Notes: a model not told the origin generated them from the sequence alone. 64,000 nucleotides of DNA from an uncultured Porphyromonadaceae bacterium (GCA_900545955.1 URAU01000009.1:1-64000); one strand, 5' to 3'; numbered from the stretch's first letter, positions 34,137-43,927 are shown. Program-made: numbers and translations.

Positions 34137-37100
34137 TTAGCGGACTATTTCCTTGGCAACACTGTTGCCGCGGCGCACGATGTAGATACCCGGAGCCGGA
34201 TGAGCAACACGGATGCCCTGCAGACTATAATATACCGGAGGAAGCTGGCTGTCGGAGTCGGAAGCGACACCCTCCACACCCGACGAGGCGGCTTTGAAGT
34301 AGAGGCGGAAATTGTCGAAACAGGTCCAGTCGGTGGCCATTGTCACCGTCTTGCGAATACCGACGCGGAGCGCACCGCGTTCGGGCAGAATATATTCCAC
34401 GGAGTTACCGGTATATTTGCCTGCGGTGTTGAAGGCCGTGTTGGCCGACCACACGTCGTTGGGGACATTCGAGAGCGTGTAATCCTCGCTGTGGAGTGAG
34501 ACGAAGGGAGTCCCCATGTCGGCGATATAGAGCACCGGGTGCAGACGCTCGTAGCCGTCGCGGTGGGCGGCAAACGAATACTCACGGCTGCCATAGCGGT
34601 AGAATCCCTGTGCCTCAAGCCGATATGTGCCTGCCGGCATATTTTCGAGAATCTGGTAAGTGTCGAAATTCTTGTCGAAATGCTCGGCCACACCGGCATT
34701 GGCGGCCGTAAATACCGTACCGAGCCAGCCGTTGCCATTGTTGGCGTTGAAATCGGGATTCTCGAGAAGATACGTCACGTCGTTGAACCCTTCGGGAGCT
34801 TCAGCAGAGAGGGAGGCTGACTTGGCAGCGGCGAGTGCATCGAGCGCCTGACGCAGAGCGGCTGTGAGCGACTCCACCGTGCGGTTGGAATCAACCAGAG
34901 TCTCGGCCATGGCAATGGCTGCATCGTAGGATGCGTCGCCACCGGCCTGCGCCGTTTTGGCCTTGGCAAGCTCCGAAGCATAAACGCCCCAGAGCTCGAG
35001 CATCTGCTGTTCGGCAGCCGTGACGGGCATCACGCCGCCGACGCTCATATTGCCGACTCCGCCGAGAGCGAACGCCTCGCCGGGGGTCGAGACTGCGAAA
35101 TCCGTATCCGTTACTTTTGCCGTGCCGGCCGAAGTGCGGTAATAGAGCCCGTGAGTATCGCGGCCGATAAGGCGCACAAGCACGGGCGACGACACAGCGG
35201 CACCACCTTCGAGAGCCATGGAGGCAGACTCACTCCACTCGCCATCTATAGCATCAGCTACATAGTGGACGAGAGCGGCACGCGTGGGCACGGCGGCAAG
35301 CAGATGCCAGCGGCCATCGTAGCCGCTCTTCCAGATGTCGAAGCCGGCAGGAGCAACACCCTCAGGACCAAAATCTTCAGGGGCCGACAGGGAGCCGAAA
35401 CCGGTATCGGCCGCTGAACGTACGAGTTTCACACCGTCGGCCGTGCGGAGCAGGAAGCAAACCTGAGCTTTCCCGGCGTCGTCGACAACGACACGCGGAC
35501 TCTCCACGGCAGTTACATTCGAATCGAACGTCGCCGGAGCCGACTCCCAGTGGTAAAGGTCGGGCGACTGCATCAACACTACAGAAAGTCCGTCGGCCGA
35601 TACTCCGGCCATAAGATAACGGCTGTTGCGGGAGTCGCGGGCGATGAAAGCATCCTGAGCGACGATGCCACTGCCTGCGCCAAGCCTTTCAAAACGTTTT
35701 CCCATCGTCGACTCTCCGGCGAGCGCGAACTCAACGGAGCCGCCCGAGGGAGCGCCGGTGAGCAGATAACCCGTGAACGCCTCGGCGGGAGCAAGCGTAA
35801 CCGGGAACTGAAGCACGCCCTCTGCTCCGTCGGGCATGCGCACCGTAGCCGAAAGCGTCCCGGCAGCGCGAGGCTCTTCAGAACTGTTGGGCCGGAGAAT
35901 ATCGAGCGTAGCCGAATACAGACCCGAAACGGGTGCGATGTCGGCCGAGGGAGTTTCCATGAACCATTCAACGGACGCCCCCGAGGGGAGAACTGTCGGG
36001 AGCTGAACGGGTTCGTGAAGCCAGCGGAGTCTGTCGGCTACCGGAGCGAGCGCGGCAAGCGCCTCCTCGCGTGCGGCATCGCTGAGGTCGGAGCGTCCAA
36101 CCTCCGGTTTCACAGCATCTCCCAGAGCGAAGCGGATGATGCTGAATGAATATGGGGGCACCTGATAGACTGATGTGGAGGGAGCTACGCTTTCCATAGC
36201 TCCGGCGGCCGGAGCCACATTGCGCGGATTGGCGAGCGTGTTTATGTCTGTATCGGATGCAGAGGTGAGCACCGTCACGTCGGCCGACAGCATCGAGGCG
36301 TTAGCCATATTGATTGTGAGAGGAGTGGCATTTCCTGATGTGTTTACCACCTTTACAAACATGGAGTTGTCGTCGTCGTTGACGGTCGATGAGAAGTAGA
36401 GCGAACGACCCACGGGGAATGTAACGTCGTGGACAAGTTCGCCGTCGAGCCAGCATTTCACCGACGGCCCGTTGACCTCCACCTTTATATGGTAGTCGCG
36501 GCCGGATTCAATCTTGCCCGGTCGCAGGTCGAAATCGGATTTAGTGCCGTTCTTGCAATACTGGAGGCCGTGCTGCGAATTGTTCCATCCGCCTATGTTC
36601 CACCAGCAGTAGTTGGAGGCGTCGGCATAGTTGAACACGATGAGGAAGCCCTCGCTTCCGGAAATCTTGCGCGCGTCGCATTCGAAAACGTAGGAATCGG
36701 GCAGTCCGGTGTTCAATATCGCCATATCGCCCTGCAGCGAGAGGTTTTTCTGATAGAGCGTCTCATTGTTGTTGCCCCAGGTTGAGCCGGCCGTCCAGTT
36801 GTATATGCCTGCGGCGAAATCGTCGGTGAATATTTCCGTGCCATCGGGGCGGGTGATTTTCACGTTGTCGAAATAAGCGCGGGTGCTCCAGGTCGACACG
36901 CCCACCTGCTTGCCAAGCGAGGCTGTATTGTTCTCCTCGGTGAATTTCACGTTCTGGCGCCCCACGTTGGTGGCCATAAGCTGCTGGATATAGTAGGAGG
37001 GGATACCGAACGCGTCGGCGTGGGTAAAGCGGATCATGTCGGGCAACCAGCCGCCGCCCCGCTCTTCGTTGTAGAAAATCGGGGCATAGGAGTTCATCAC

Positions 37101-38561
37101 CACGATGTCGGAATTGCGCTCCATTCCGAGCATGTAGACGGCCTCGCCGAGAGCGGCGCGCAGCGGACCGGCGCCTACCTCGCCGGCAGGCTCCGTGACG
37201 GCATATTCTCCGACATAGATTTTGGGGCCGGTGCGGTCGTAGGAATCATATTTCCCGTACTGGAGCTCGAACCATCCGGGAGTGCGGTAATAATGCTCGT
37301 CGACCATCTCGACCGGATAGGGATTGCGCCAGGAAGGTGTATCCGTGCCCCACGACTCGACATTGCCGATAAGGGTGATTTCCGGGTAACGCGACTTGAT
37401 GGCATCGTAGAAAGCCTTGTAGCGCTCGGCATAATGGTCGAAACGAAGATCATTGGGGTCGTAATTGTAGTTTTCGTTACCAATCTCCAGCAGGCGGAGA
37501 TTGAACGGCTCGGGATGGCCGGCGGCTGCACGGCGTGCGCCCCACTCGGTGGTGACGTCGCCGTTGCAGTACTCGATGGCATCGAGAGCCTCCTGAATGT
37601 AGGCGTCGATGTCGGTATAGTCCACCGCATAGAAATGGCCGAGACCGATATTTACCACAAACAGCGGTTCCGCACCCAGATCTTCCGTAAGCTGCAGGAA
37701 TTCATGGAAGCCCATGCCGTCGGTGCAGGGGTATCCCCAGTTGTGGTTGTAGTGGCCGGGACGCTCCTCAACCGGGCCGATGGTCTTCTTCCATTCGAAG
37801 CGGTTGTTGTTCTCGGCCGTACCGTAGCCCTCGATGTAGCAGCCGCCCGGAAAGCGGACAAACGAAGGCTGCATCGCCTCAAGCATTTCGGCCAGGTCGC
37901 GCCGGCATCCGTTGGGACGGCCACGGAACGTGGGCGGGAAAAGACTCACCATGTCGAGGCAGAGCGTGCCGGGCTTGTCGAACGTGAGGTTGAACTTGCA
38001 GTCGGGAGCGGTGACCGTGGCCGTCATCTCGCCCGACACCTTGGTCCATTTGCCGTCGGCCCGGAATGCCACAGCCCCCTGCGCGGCGACTTCGCCGCCG
38101 GCAGTGGCCAGAGAGAACGAAGCGGTTCCGGAATAAGGCGTATCCGATTTCACCCAGAAAGAAAATGAATACGTATCGCCTTCCGTAGCTTTGATGCCCC
38201 AGTAGCCTGTGTTGGATATCCCCTGCCCTGCCTCTGAAATTTTCAGCTCGAGGGCCGCGAGATGGGCGTCGTTCATAAGGCCGGTTCCGATAGCGACTGC
38301 CTCAGCGCCGTCGAGAGGTGTCCAGAATTCGAGACCGTTGGTCTCGAACGAGCGGTTGCGGATCAGCTCAGCATAAAGACCGCCGTCGCCGGCATTGTTG
38401 ATTTCCTCATAGAAAATACCGTAGTGGAGCGGACCGATTTTAGCGCCGCGAGAGGCGGCATCGATATTCAAAGTGACCTGAGCGCCCGCCTGGACGCCAC
38501 ATACGGCCAAAGCAGCTCCCAGGAGAGCTTGTCTGAACAAGTAAGAAGGCATAGAATTCAT
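34137..38561 (-). CDS. GH51 alpha-L-arabinofuranosidase, multidomain, secreted
   Basis: A 1,474-residue exported enzyme. I chose the ATG at 38561 because it gives a clean signal peptide (to GVQAGAQ); an ATG at 38603 is also in frame. After the opening GH51 block (GPLHYGIFYEEINNAGDGGLYAE) comes a CBM4/9-like module, then the catalytic barrel with acid/base Glu363 (EIGNENYNYD) and likely nucleophile Glu452 (IYVGEYAV). A LamG/laminin-type sandwich, Ig-like and five-bladed-propeller-like parts follow, then a second CBM-like region (about 1290-1440) and the sorting-like tail YYSLQGIRVAHPAPGIYIV. It releases arabinose from arabinan or arabinoxylan. It is divergent from xylose isomerase, consistent with pentose use. 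Confidence 0.85.
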   Translation of the reverse strand: MNSMPSYLFRQALLGAALAVCGVQAGAQVTLNIDAASRGAKIGPLHYGIFYEEINNAGDGGLYAELIRNRSFETNGLEFWTPLDGAEAVAIGTGLMNDAHLAALELKISEAGQGISNTGYWGIKATEGDTYSFSFWVKSDTPYSGTASFSLATAGGEVAAQGAVAFRADGKWTKVSGEMTATVTAPDCKFNLTFDKPGTLCLDMVSLFPPTFRGRPNGCRRDLAEMLEAMQPSFVRFPGGCYIEGYGTAENNNRFEWKKTIGPVEERPGHYNHNWGYPCTDGMGFHEFLQLTEDLGAEPLFVVNIGLGHFYAVDYTDIDAYIQEALDAIEYCNGDVTTEWGARRAAAGHPEPFNLRLLEIGNENYNYDPNDLRFDHYAERYKAFYDAIKSRYPEITLIGNVESWGTDTPSWRNPYPVEMVDEHYYRTPGWFELQYGKYDSYDRTGPKIYVGEYAVTEPAGEVGAGPLRAALGEAVYMLGMERNSDIVVMNSYAPIFYNEERGGGWLPDMIRFTHADAFGIPSYYIQQLMATNVGRQNVKFTEENNTASLGKQVGVSTWSTRAYFDNVKITRPDGTEIFTDDFAAGIYNWTAGSTWGNNNETLYQKNLSLQGDMAILNTGLPDSYVFECDARKISGSEGFLIVFNYADASNYCWWNIGGWNNSQHGLQYCKNGTKSDFDLRPGKIESGRDYHIKVEVNGPSVKCWLDGELVHDVTFPVGRSLYFSSTVNDDDNSMFVKVVNTSGNATPLTINMANASMLSADVTVLTSASDTDINTLANPRNVAPAAGAMESVAPSTSVYQVPPYSFSIIRFALGDAVKPEVGRSDLSDAAREEALAALAPVADRLRWLHEPVQLPTVLPSGASVEWFMETPSADIAPVSGLYSATLDILRPNSSEEPRAAGTLSATVRMPDGAEGVLQFPVTLAPAEAFTGYLLTGAPSGGSVEFALAGESTMGKRFERLGAGSGIVAQDAFIARDSRNSRYLMAGVSADGLSVVLMQSPDLYHWESAPATFDSNVTAVESPRVVVDDAGKAQVCFLLRTADGVKLVRSAADTGFGSLSAPEDFGPEGVAPAGFDIWKSGYDGRWHLLAAVPTRAALVHYVADAIDGEWSESASMALEGGAAVSSPVLVRLIGRDTHGLYYRTSAGTAKVTDTDFAVSTPGEAFALGGVGNMSVGGVMPVTAAEQQMLELWGVYASELAKAKTAQAGGDASYDAAIAMAETLVDSNRTVESLTAALRQALDALAAAKSASLSAEAPEGFNDVTYLLENPDFNANNGNGWLGTVFTAANAGVAEHFDKNFDTYQILENMPAGTYRLEAQGFYRYGSREYSFAAHRDGYERLHPVLYIADMGTPFVSLHSEDYTLSNVPNDVWSANTAFNTAGKYTGNSVEYILPERGALRVGIRKTVTMATDWTCFDNFRLYFKAASSGVEGVASDSDSQLPPVYYSLQGIRVAHPAPGIYIVRRGNSVAKEIVR

Positions 38562-38603
38562 GGTATTAAGGCAGCCGACCCTTTCAGCGGCTGCATTCTG
38601 CAT

Positions 38604-38960
38604 AATATAATACTGTTTACAAATTTACGGATTGAAACATACATTTACAACAGCAACGCCGGAAAATCGGCTAACGGCAAAATAACTTAAAAATTAGGGT
38701 GGTGTTTGAGCAATGAGAGAGGTCAAATCGTAGTTTATTATAAGAATCAACAAAAATAATACCTAAGTAACTGGTCGAAATTATTTTAATATTTCCGGGA
38801 GGAAAATTTTCAGGAGATTTTTCTCGATGAAGAAGGAGTGTAGATGTCTACACGACTGATGAAGAGAGGAAAAGATGCGAAAATTTTACCGCGGAAATGT
38901 TGAAATAATTAGATCAGGACAGTATAAAATAATTTTGAACAGTTACTTAAATAATACCAT
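38604..38960. promoter_or_regulatory. Divergent control region between GH51 and xylA
   Basis: A 357-nt A/T-rich gap with a minus-strand -7 box TAAATTTG at 38627-38620 for GH51 and a plus-strand box TAATTTTG at 38930-38937 for xylA. No operator or riboswitch is recognised in between. Confidence 0.55.
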
Positions 38961-40277
38961 ATGGCAAAGAAAGAATACTTTCCCACGATAGGAAAAATCA
39001 AATTCGAGGGGACGCAGAGCTACAACCCGCTGGCGTTCCGTTATTACGACGCAGAGCGCGTGGTCCTCGGCCGCCCCATGAAAGAATGGCTGAAATTCGC
39101 CATGGCATGGTGGCATACCCTCACTGCCGAGGGTGGCGACCAGTTTGGCGGAGGCACCAAGAAATTCCCCTGGAATGATGCGCCCGACGCCATGACGGCA
39201 GCAAAACAGCGCGCCGATGCCGGCTTCGAAATCATGCAGAAGCTCGGCATCGAGTATTTCTGCTTCCACGACGTGGACCTCATCGGCGACCCGGCCGACA
39301 TCGACGAATACCAGAGCCGTATGGCCGAAATCACCGAATACCTCAAGAGACTGATGGCCGACACGGGCATAAAGAACCTCTGGGGCACGGCCAACGTATT
39401 CGGCAACGGCCGCTACATGAACGGCGCAGCCACCAATCCCGACTTCGACGTAGTGGCCCGCGCAGCCGTACAGATCAAGGGTGCCATCGATGCCACGATA
39501 GCCCTCGGGGGCAGCAACTACGTGTTCTGGGGCGGCCGCGAAGGCTACATGAGCCTGCTCAACACCGACCAGAAGCGAGAAAAGGAACATCTGGCAATGA
39601 TGCTGAAAATGGCCCGCGACTACGCCCGCTCCAAAGGTTTCACCGGCACTTTCCTCATCGAGCCCAAGCCCATGGAGCCTTCCAAACACCAGTATGACGT
39701 CGATACGGAGACCGTAATAGGATTCCTTAAAGCTCATGGCCTCGATAAAGACTTCAAGGTGAACATCGAGGTGAACCACGCCACGCTCGCCGGCCATACA
39801 TTTGAGCATGAACTGGCGGTGGCCGTCGACAACGGGATGCTCGGCTCAATCGATGCCAACCGCGGCGACTATCAGAACGGCTGGGATACCGACCAGTTCC
39901 CCATCGACAACTACGAGCTTACCCAGGCCATGATGCAGATAATCCGCAACGGAGGCTTCGGCAACGGAGGCACCAACTTCGACGCCAAGACGCGCCGCAA
40001 CTCCACCGACCTCGAGGACATTTTCATCGCCCACATCGCCGGGATGGACGCCATGGCCCGCGCGCTGCTCAGCGCCGCCGAAATCCTGGAAAAATCGCCC
40101 TATAAGAAGATGCTCGCCGACCGCTACGCAAGCTTCGACGCCGGCAAAGGCAAGGAATTCGAGGAGGGCAAGCTCTCGCTCGAGGCGCTTGTTGACTACG
40201 CCAAAGCCCACGGTGAACCTGCCCAGACCTCGGGCAAGCAGGAACTGTATGAGGCAATCATTAACATGTACTGCTAA
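38961..40277 (+). CDS. xylA: Xylose isomerase
   Basis: A 438-residue cytosolic enzyme, the usual length of class II xylose isomerases. It converts D-xylose to D-xylulose. Hallmarks are FRYYD near the start, FHDVDLIGD (catalytic His), WGGREGY, FLIEPKPMEPSKHQYD (metal-binding Glu), NIEVNHATLAGHTFEHEL and DANRGDYQNGWDTDQFP with its metal-binding Asp and His. All expected metal ligands appear present. No xylulokinase gene is in the window. A strong terminator follows 60 nt later. Confidence 0.97.
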   Translation: MAKKEYFPTIGKIKFEGTQSYNPLAFRYYDAERVVLGRPMKEWLKFAMAWWHTLTAEGGDQFGGGTKKFPWNDAPDAMTAAKQRADAGFEIMQKLGIEYFCFHDVDLIGDPADIDEYQSRMAEITEYLKRLMADTGIKNLWGTANVFGNGRYMNGAATNPDFDVVARAAVQIKGAIDATIALGGSNYVFWGGREGYMSLLNTDQKREKEHLAMMLKMARDYARSKGFTGTFLIEPKPMEPSKHQYDVDTETVIGFLKAHGLDKDFKVNIEVNHATLAGHTFEHELAVAVDNGMLGSIDANRGDYQNGWDTDQFPIDNYELTQAMMQIIRNGGFGNGGTNFDAKTRRNSTDLEDIFIAHIAGMDAMARALLSAAEILEKSPYKKMLADRYASFDAGKGKEFEEGKLSLEALVDYAKAHGEPAQTSGKQELYEAIINMYC

Positions 40278-40337
40278 GAAGGTGCCCCCATAACGGCCCG
40301 GATGCGGCGTCGCCGCAGGAATGCAAAATACAAAATA

Positions 40338-40380
40338 CGGCGGTGTTTCAAGAATCGATTTTTGAAACACCGCCGATTTT
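40338..40380 (+). terminator. Terminator of xylA
   Basis: CGGCGGTGTTTCAA (40338-40351) pairs exactly with TTGAAACACCGCCG (40362-40375), followed by ATTTTTTG. Confidence 0.85.
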
Positions 40381-40384
40381 TTGC

Positions 40385-40392
40385 TAATTTTG
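40385..40392 (+). promoter_or_regulatory. -7 promoter box for the AraJ-like exporter
   Basis: TAATTTTG directly after the xylA terminator, 87 nt before the ATG at 40480. The leader contains a tandem GATAAT-rich stretch and a repeated AAACAGGTTGAT. Confidence 0.5.
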
Positions 40393-40479
40393 CAGCCACG
40401 AAACGCGGGGATAATCCGAAAATCGGGGATAATACAGAAACAGGTTGATTAAAAACAGGTTGATAAAAGGTACAGTTTA

Positions 40480-41655
40480 ATGAAGAAATCTTTGCTCTCG
40501 CTCGCCATGGGCACTTTTGCGCTCGGAATCGTGGAATTCGGCATGATGGGAATTCTGAGCGACATAGCCCGCGATTTGAAAATAAACATAGTAGATGCCG
40601 GCCATCTTATTTCAGCCTATTCGGCCGGAGTGGCCGTAGGCGCTCCATCGCTGATATTTCTGCGCCGGTTGCCTCTGAAGCGTCTGATGCTGCTTCTGGC
40701 AGCCGTGATAGCGGTGGGAAACGCGATGGTAGCCTTATCGCCTAATTTCGGTTGCCTTCTCGGAGCGCGCTTTGTTTCCGGATTGCCCCACGGCGCATTT
40801 TTCGGAGCGGGAGCGATAGTATGCTCGCGTCTGGCCGATAAAGGGAAAGGAGCTTCGGCGGTGGCGGTTCTTGTCGGCGGCATGACCATAGCCAATCTTG
40901 TAGGCGTGCCGGGGTTCACGTTTGTATGTCAGCTCGTATCGTGGCGTCTGCCGTTTGCCATAGTCGCGGCTATAGGGCTGATTACCTGCGTGGCTATCAG
41001 ATGCTGGATACCGAGGCTTGCGCCACTGCCCGACACAGGGATGAAGGGCCAGTTCCACTTCCTTTCGCGGCCGGCGCCATGGCTGATATATGCCGGAGTG
41101 TTTTTCGGCCAGGCAAGCGTGTATTGCTGGATGAGCTATATTTCGCCGATAATGACGCGCGTGACCGGCTTTTCAAATTACGACATGACATATATCATGG
41201 TAATTGTAGGCGCAGGCATGGTATTCGGCAACTATATTGCCGGACGACTGGCCGACAGATACCCGTCGTCGCTGGTGACGGCTGTAATTGCGAGCCTTAT
41301 CTTTGCCGTCATGCCGATGATTTACATCCTCTCGCCATATAAGGCGCCTTCTTTGCTTCTGACGTTCATAGCGCCGGCACTGCTCTTCGGGCTCGGAGGA
41401 CCGCTGCAATACCTGATAGTTCGCTACGCCAGGGGTGGAGAGATGCTCGGGGGAGCCGGGATTCAGATTGCGTTCAACGTATCCAATGCCATGGCGGCAG
41501 CTATCGGAGGCGCGGTAATACATCACGGCTTCGGATTGGCCTCTCCAGCATTGGCAGGAACACCGTTGGCCCTAATCAGCGCCGCAGCGCTTTTCACGCT
41601 GTATCATATGGAGCGTCGCAGCGGAAAATCCGGCGCATCCCGGTCCGACGACTGA
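40480..41655 (+). CDS. AraJ-like MFS transporter (DHA1 family)
   Basis: A 391-residue inner-membrane protein with twelve predicted helices. MGTFALGIVEFGMMGILSDIARDL is the usual opening of the AraJ/NepI/purine-efflux branch, and GARFVSGLPHGAFFGAGAIVCSRL is its conserved loop and helix 4 region. This group exports sugars, arabinose derivatives, purines or drugs. It lies after xylA but has its own promoter. The last ~40 codons are duplicated at 43215-43346. Confidence 0.85.
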   Translation: MKKSLLSLAMGTFALGIVEFGMMGILSDIARDLKINIVDAGHLISAYSAGVAVGAPSLIFLRRLPLKRLMLLLAAVIAVGNAMVALSPNFGCLLGARFVSGLPHGAFFGAGAIVCSRLADKGKGASAVAVLVGGMTIANLVGVPGFTFVCQLVSWRLPFAIVAAIGLITCVAIRCWIPRLAPLPDTGMKGQFHFLSRPAPWLIYAGVFFGQASVYCWMSYISPIMTRVTGFSNYDMTYIMVIVGAGMVFGNYIAGRLADRYPSSLVTAVIASLIFAVMPMIYILSPYKAPSLLLTFIAPALLFGLGGPLQYLIVRYARGGEMLGGAGIQIAFNVSNAMAAAIGGAVIHHGFGLASPALAGTPLALISAAALFTLYHMERRSGKSGASRSDD

Positions 41656-41686
41656 CTGGGGGGAAACGGGCTGTCAGACAGCAGTT

Positions 41687-42883
41687 TTATCTTTTTCTAC
41701 GATATCCATCCCAGATTCCACCCTTCATAAACTCTTCATTAATCCTTCTGCCACGCTCAAAGGTATCAGCCCTTTCCTTATGTTCTCTGGCCTCTCGTTC
41801 ATCCTTTGCTTTCTGTTGTTCGTAGGATAGCTCATGACGACCGGATGAAGGGTCTTCTGCGTGGCCTGCGGCAAAGAGGAAAAAAGCGCAGAGAAGCCAA
41901 GGCAACATGGCAACCAGCATCTGAACGAAGAGATTCCATAAAGCAATGGCAAACCCTAACACGGCAATCATGGCGCCGACAATATATACAACTCCGAATA
42001 TAGTCAGCCACATTCCTTTAAAGAAACCGTATGATTTGATATTCAATACTATAGTGGACATTGACCCAAACCCTATAATCGCAATGAGGATTATCCCTGC
42101 GATTATTTGCAAAGTCGAATTGCTCACGCGTAACAACCCCAGCACCAGACACACAATGAACATAACCGGAATTGCAATAAGAAAAGAGATTGCCATGGGC
42201 GTAAGCTCTCCCATTGGAGTGCAGTCCCGTGAAACCAACCTGCCATAAAGCGGGAAACTGGCTAACTGAGCCAAAATCACAAAGCCAAACGGAAGCACGC
42301 GGAGCACCGAGCCCCAGAAACCATAGACATCACTGTCGCACCACCAAAACATACGGGTCCCGAGCGCAAGGTAGCCTCTGACTTCGAGGTAACAGGCCAG
42401 CGCTATCATCAATGGTACAAATATCAATGCAATCAACCTTATCAGCTTCAACTTTAGACCGATAAGCAACAGTAACAATGAACCCAACACTAACCCAACA
42501 ATATATTGATATGGTGTCAGGGTTGAGTAGAGCCTTCCGTCGGGAGTGCGCCACTTGGCTGTCAGGGTTTCCCAGGGGTCTTCGACCTCCTCGTCATCTA
42601 TGAAACATAAATTGCCAAAGACGCTTATCGCATATTCCTTGCCGTCAACCTTTATAACTCCGTAATCCGGAAAACCATCCACTCTCCTAAGCACACTTAC
42701 AGTATCGCCCGCAGCAATACTGACGGCATCAATGCCAACTGCCTCTTTCCCGCTGATGATTTGTATCTGATTCAATGTGACCGAATCACGCATGAACGGA
42801 TCCACCACGTATTTCTGCCCGGACATTTGCCCGGCACTCAACATCACGATTGCAATAAAGATAGTTTTTATAAAATACGGCAT
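41687..42883 (-). CDS. Unknown multi-pass membrane protein
   Basis: A 398-residue protein with a signal peptide (to GQMSGQ), an exported N-terminal region of ~110 residues with VLRRVDGFPDYGVIKVDGKEYAI, and about seven hydrophobic helices from residue 125 to 345. It ends in a charged coiled-coil-like cytosolic tail (YEQQKAKDEREAREHKERA). I know no family for it. It lies between two copies of the exporter's 3' end, in a segment that looks inserted. Function not inferable. Confidence 0.7.
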   Translation of the reverse strand: MPYFIKTIFIAIVMLSAGQMSGQKYVVDPFMRDSVTLNQIQIISGKEAVGIDAVSIAAGDTVSVLRRVDGFPDYGVIKVDGKEYAISVFGNLCFIDDEEVEDPWETLTAKWRTPDGRLYSTLTPYQYIVGLVLGSLLLLLIGLKLKLIRLIALIFVPLMIALACYLEVRGYLALGTRMFWWCDSDVYGFWGSVLRVLPFGFVILAQLASFPLYGRLVSRDCTPMGELTPMAISFLIAIPVMFIVCLVLGLLRVSNSTLQIIAGIILIAIIGFGSMSTIVLNIKSYGFFKGMWLTIFGVVYIVGAMIAVLGFAIALWNLFVQMLVAMLPWLLCAFFLFAAGHAEDPSSGRHELSYEQQKAKDEREAREHKERADTFERGRRINEEFMKGGIWDGYRRKR

Positions 42884-42903
42884 TGTTGACTATGTTTTAT
42901 TGG

Positions 42904-42911
42904 CAAATTTA
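42904..42911 (-). promoter_or_regulatory. -7 promoter box for the membrane protein
   Basis: CAAATTTA on the plus strand reads TAAATTTG on the minus strand, 20 nt before the ATG at 42883. Confidence 0.5.
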
Positions 42912-43109
42912 CACATAATACCTTGGGAATTTCTTCTCAATGAGTAAAAAACGTCTCTCAATGCGTAAAAACATTACTCCAAGTGCAAATATTCGACTAT
43001 AGCCGAATACTCAACAAGAAAACAGTCAGACTACAAAATGGAGCGCAAGCCATCGAACTTCACTCCATTCCGTCATCGTTGGCAGGTGGATTCATTTCAC
43101 TTTCTCAAA

Positions 43110-43210
43110 TCTACATTGTCCGTGGTGATATACTCCGAATCCTCCATCCACTCATTAATAAGAAATCTTGATGTCATTGAAGTCTTGGCCGCCCCATTAG
43201 ATGCGGCAGT
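43110..43210 (-). pseudogene. Remnant of a zeta-toxin-like gene N-terminus
   Basis: On the minus strand the frame reads AASNGAAKTSMTSRFLINEW then MEDSEYI, aligned codon by codon with GPNGSGKTSVTSKILHHEW and LEDSEYI of the zeta-type gene at 58.4 kb. The P-loop glycine and serine that bind ATP are lost (GSGK has become GAAK). Similarity ends soon after TTDNV (compare NPDNV), and a stop follows. Only about 30 codons survive. Confidence 0.7.
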
Positions 43211-43214
43211 TCAT

Positions 43215-43346
43215 CTCGGCTTCGGATTGGCGTCGCCCGCATTGGCAGGAACACCATTGGCTCTTATCAGCGCCGCAGCGCTCTTCACGCTGTATCATAT
43301 GGAGCGTCGCAGCGGAGAATCCGGCGCATCCGGATCCGACGGCTGA
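43215..43346 (+). pseudogene. Duplicated 3' end of the AraJ-like exporter gene
   Basis: The frame FGLASPALAGTPLALISAAA to the stop at 43344-43346 repeats the last ~42 codons of the exporter (41524-41655), with a handful of base changes that are mostly silent. It has no 5' part. It joins the zeta remnant on its left and overlaps the 3' end of ogt in antisense. Confidence 0.85.
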
Positions 43347-43882
43347 CTGAAACTGGTGGTTGAGACAGCATTTTCCAGCCGCAGCATATAACGCTTGGCA
43401 TCAAGGCCTCCGGCATAGCCCGTAAGGGTACCGTCAGCTCCGACGACGCGATGACACGGCACAAAAATAGAAAGCGCGTTCGCGCCTATGGCACTTGCCA
43501 CGGCGCGAACGGCTTTTTTATGGCCGATGATACGGGCTATCTCGGCATAAGTCGGGGTAGAGCCGTATGGGATGGCAAGCAAAGCCTGCCACACGGACTT
43601 CTGAAAAGGTGTTCCGGCTAAATTCAAAGGCATATCAAAGCTTTTGCGAACGCCCCCAAAATACTCATCGAGCTGCCGCGCAGCCGACTCTATTACAGGG
43701 CTCGTACCTTCGGTAATATCTGCGCCAAGGATACGATTCAACCTATTGGCGACCGTCTGCCGGTGGGGAGAATCCAGCCAGTCGCACAAGCAAAGACTCT
43801 CGCCCGTCGACCCGAGCACAAGTTCCCCGCATGGCGAGGCGTAGACAGATGCAATTATGATATTTCGCTGCTTTTCAGTCAT
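43295..43882 (-). CDS. ogt: Methylated-DNA--protein-cysteine methyltransferase
   Basis: A 195-residue DNA-repair protein that takes the alkyl group from O6-alkylguanine onto its own Cys. The active site FVPCHRVVGADG (Cys143) is intact, preceded by the helix-turn-helix region TPTYAEIARIIGHKKAVRAVA with its Arg finger. The final ~17 residues (SQPSDPDAPDSPLRRSI) are encoded by the antisense of the duplicated exporter tail, so they are not part of the enzyme's fold. A promoter box lies inside the preceding hydrolase gene. Confidence 0.95.
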   Translation of the reverse strand: MTEKQRNIIIASVYASPCGELVLGSTGESLCLCDWLDSPHRQTVANRLNRILGADITEGTSPVIESAARQLDEYFGGVRKSFDMPLNLAGTPFQKSVWQALLAIPYGSTPTYAEIARIIGHKKAVRAVASAIGANALSIFVPCHRVVGADGTLTGYAGGLDAKRYMLRLENAVSTTSFSQPSDPDAPDSPLRRSI

Positions 43883-43927
43883 CCCGTTTCAGATTTCAGT
43901 AAAAAAACTACCCGACTCCACCGATGC

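Noticed and set aside
37020..38168. A 382-codon plus-strand frame opposite the GH51 gene
   Set aside because: It is antisense to a well-supported enzyme and has no family features.
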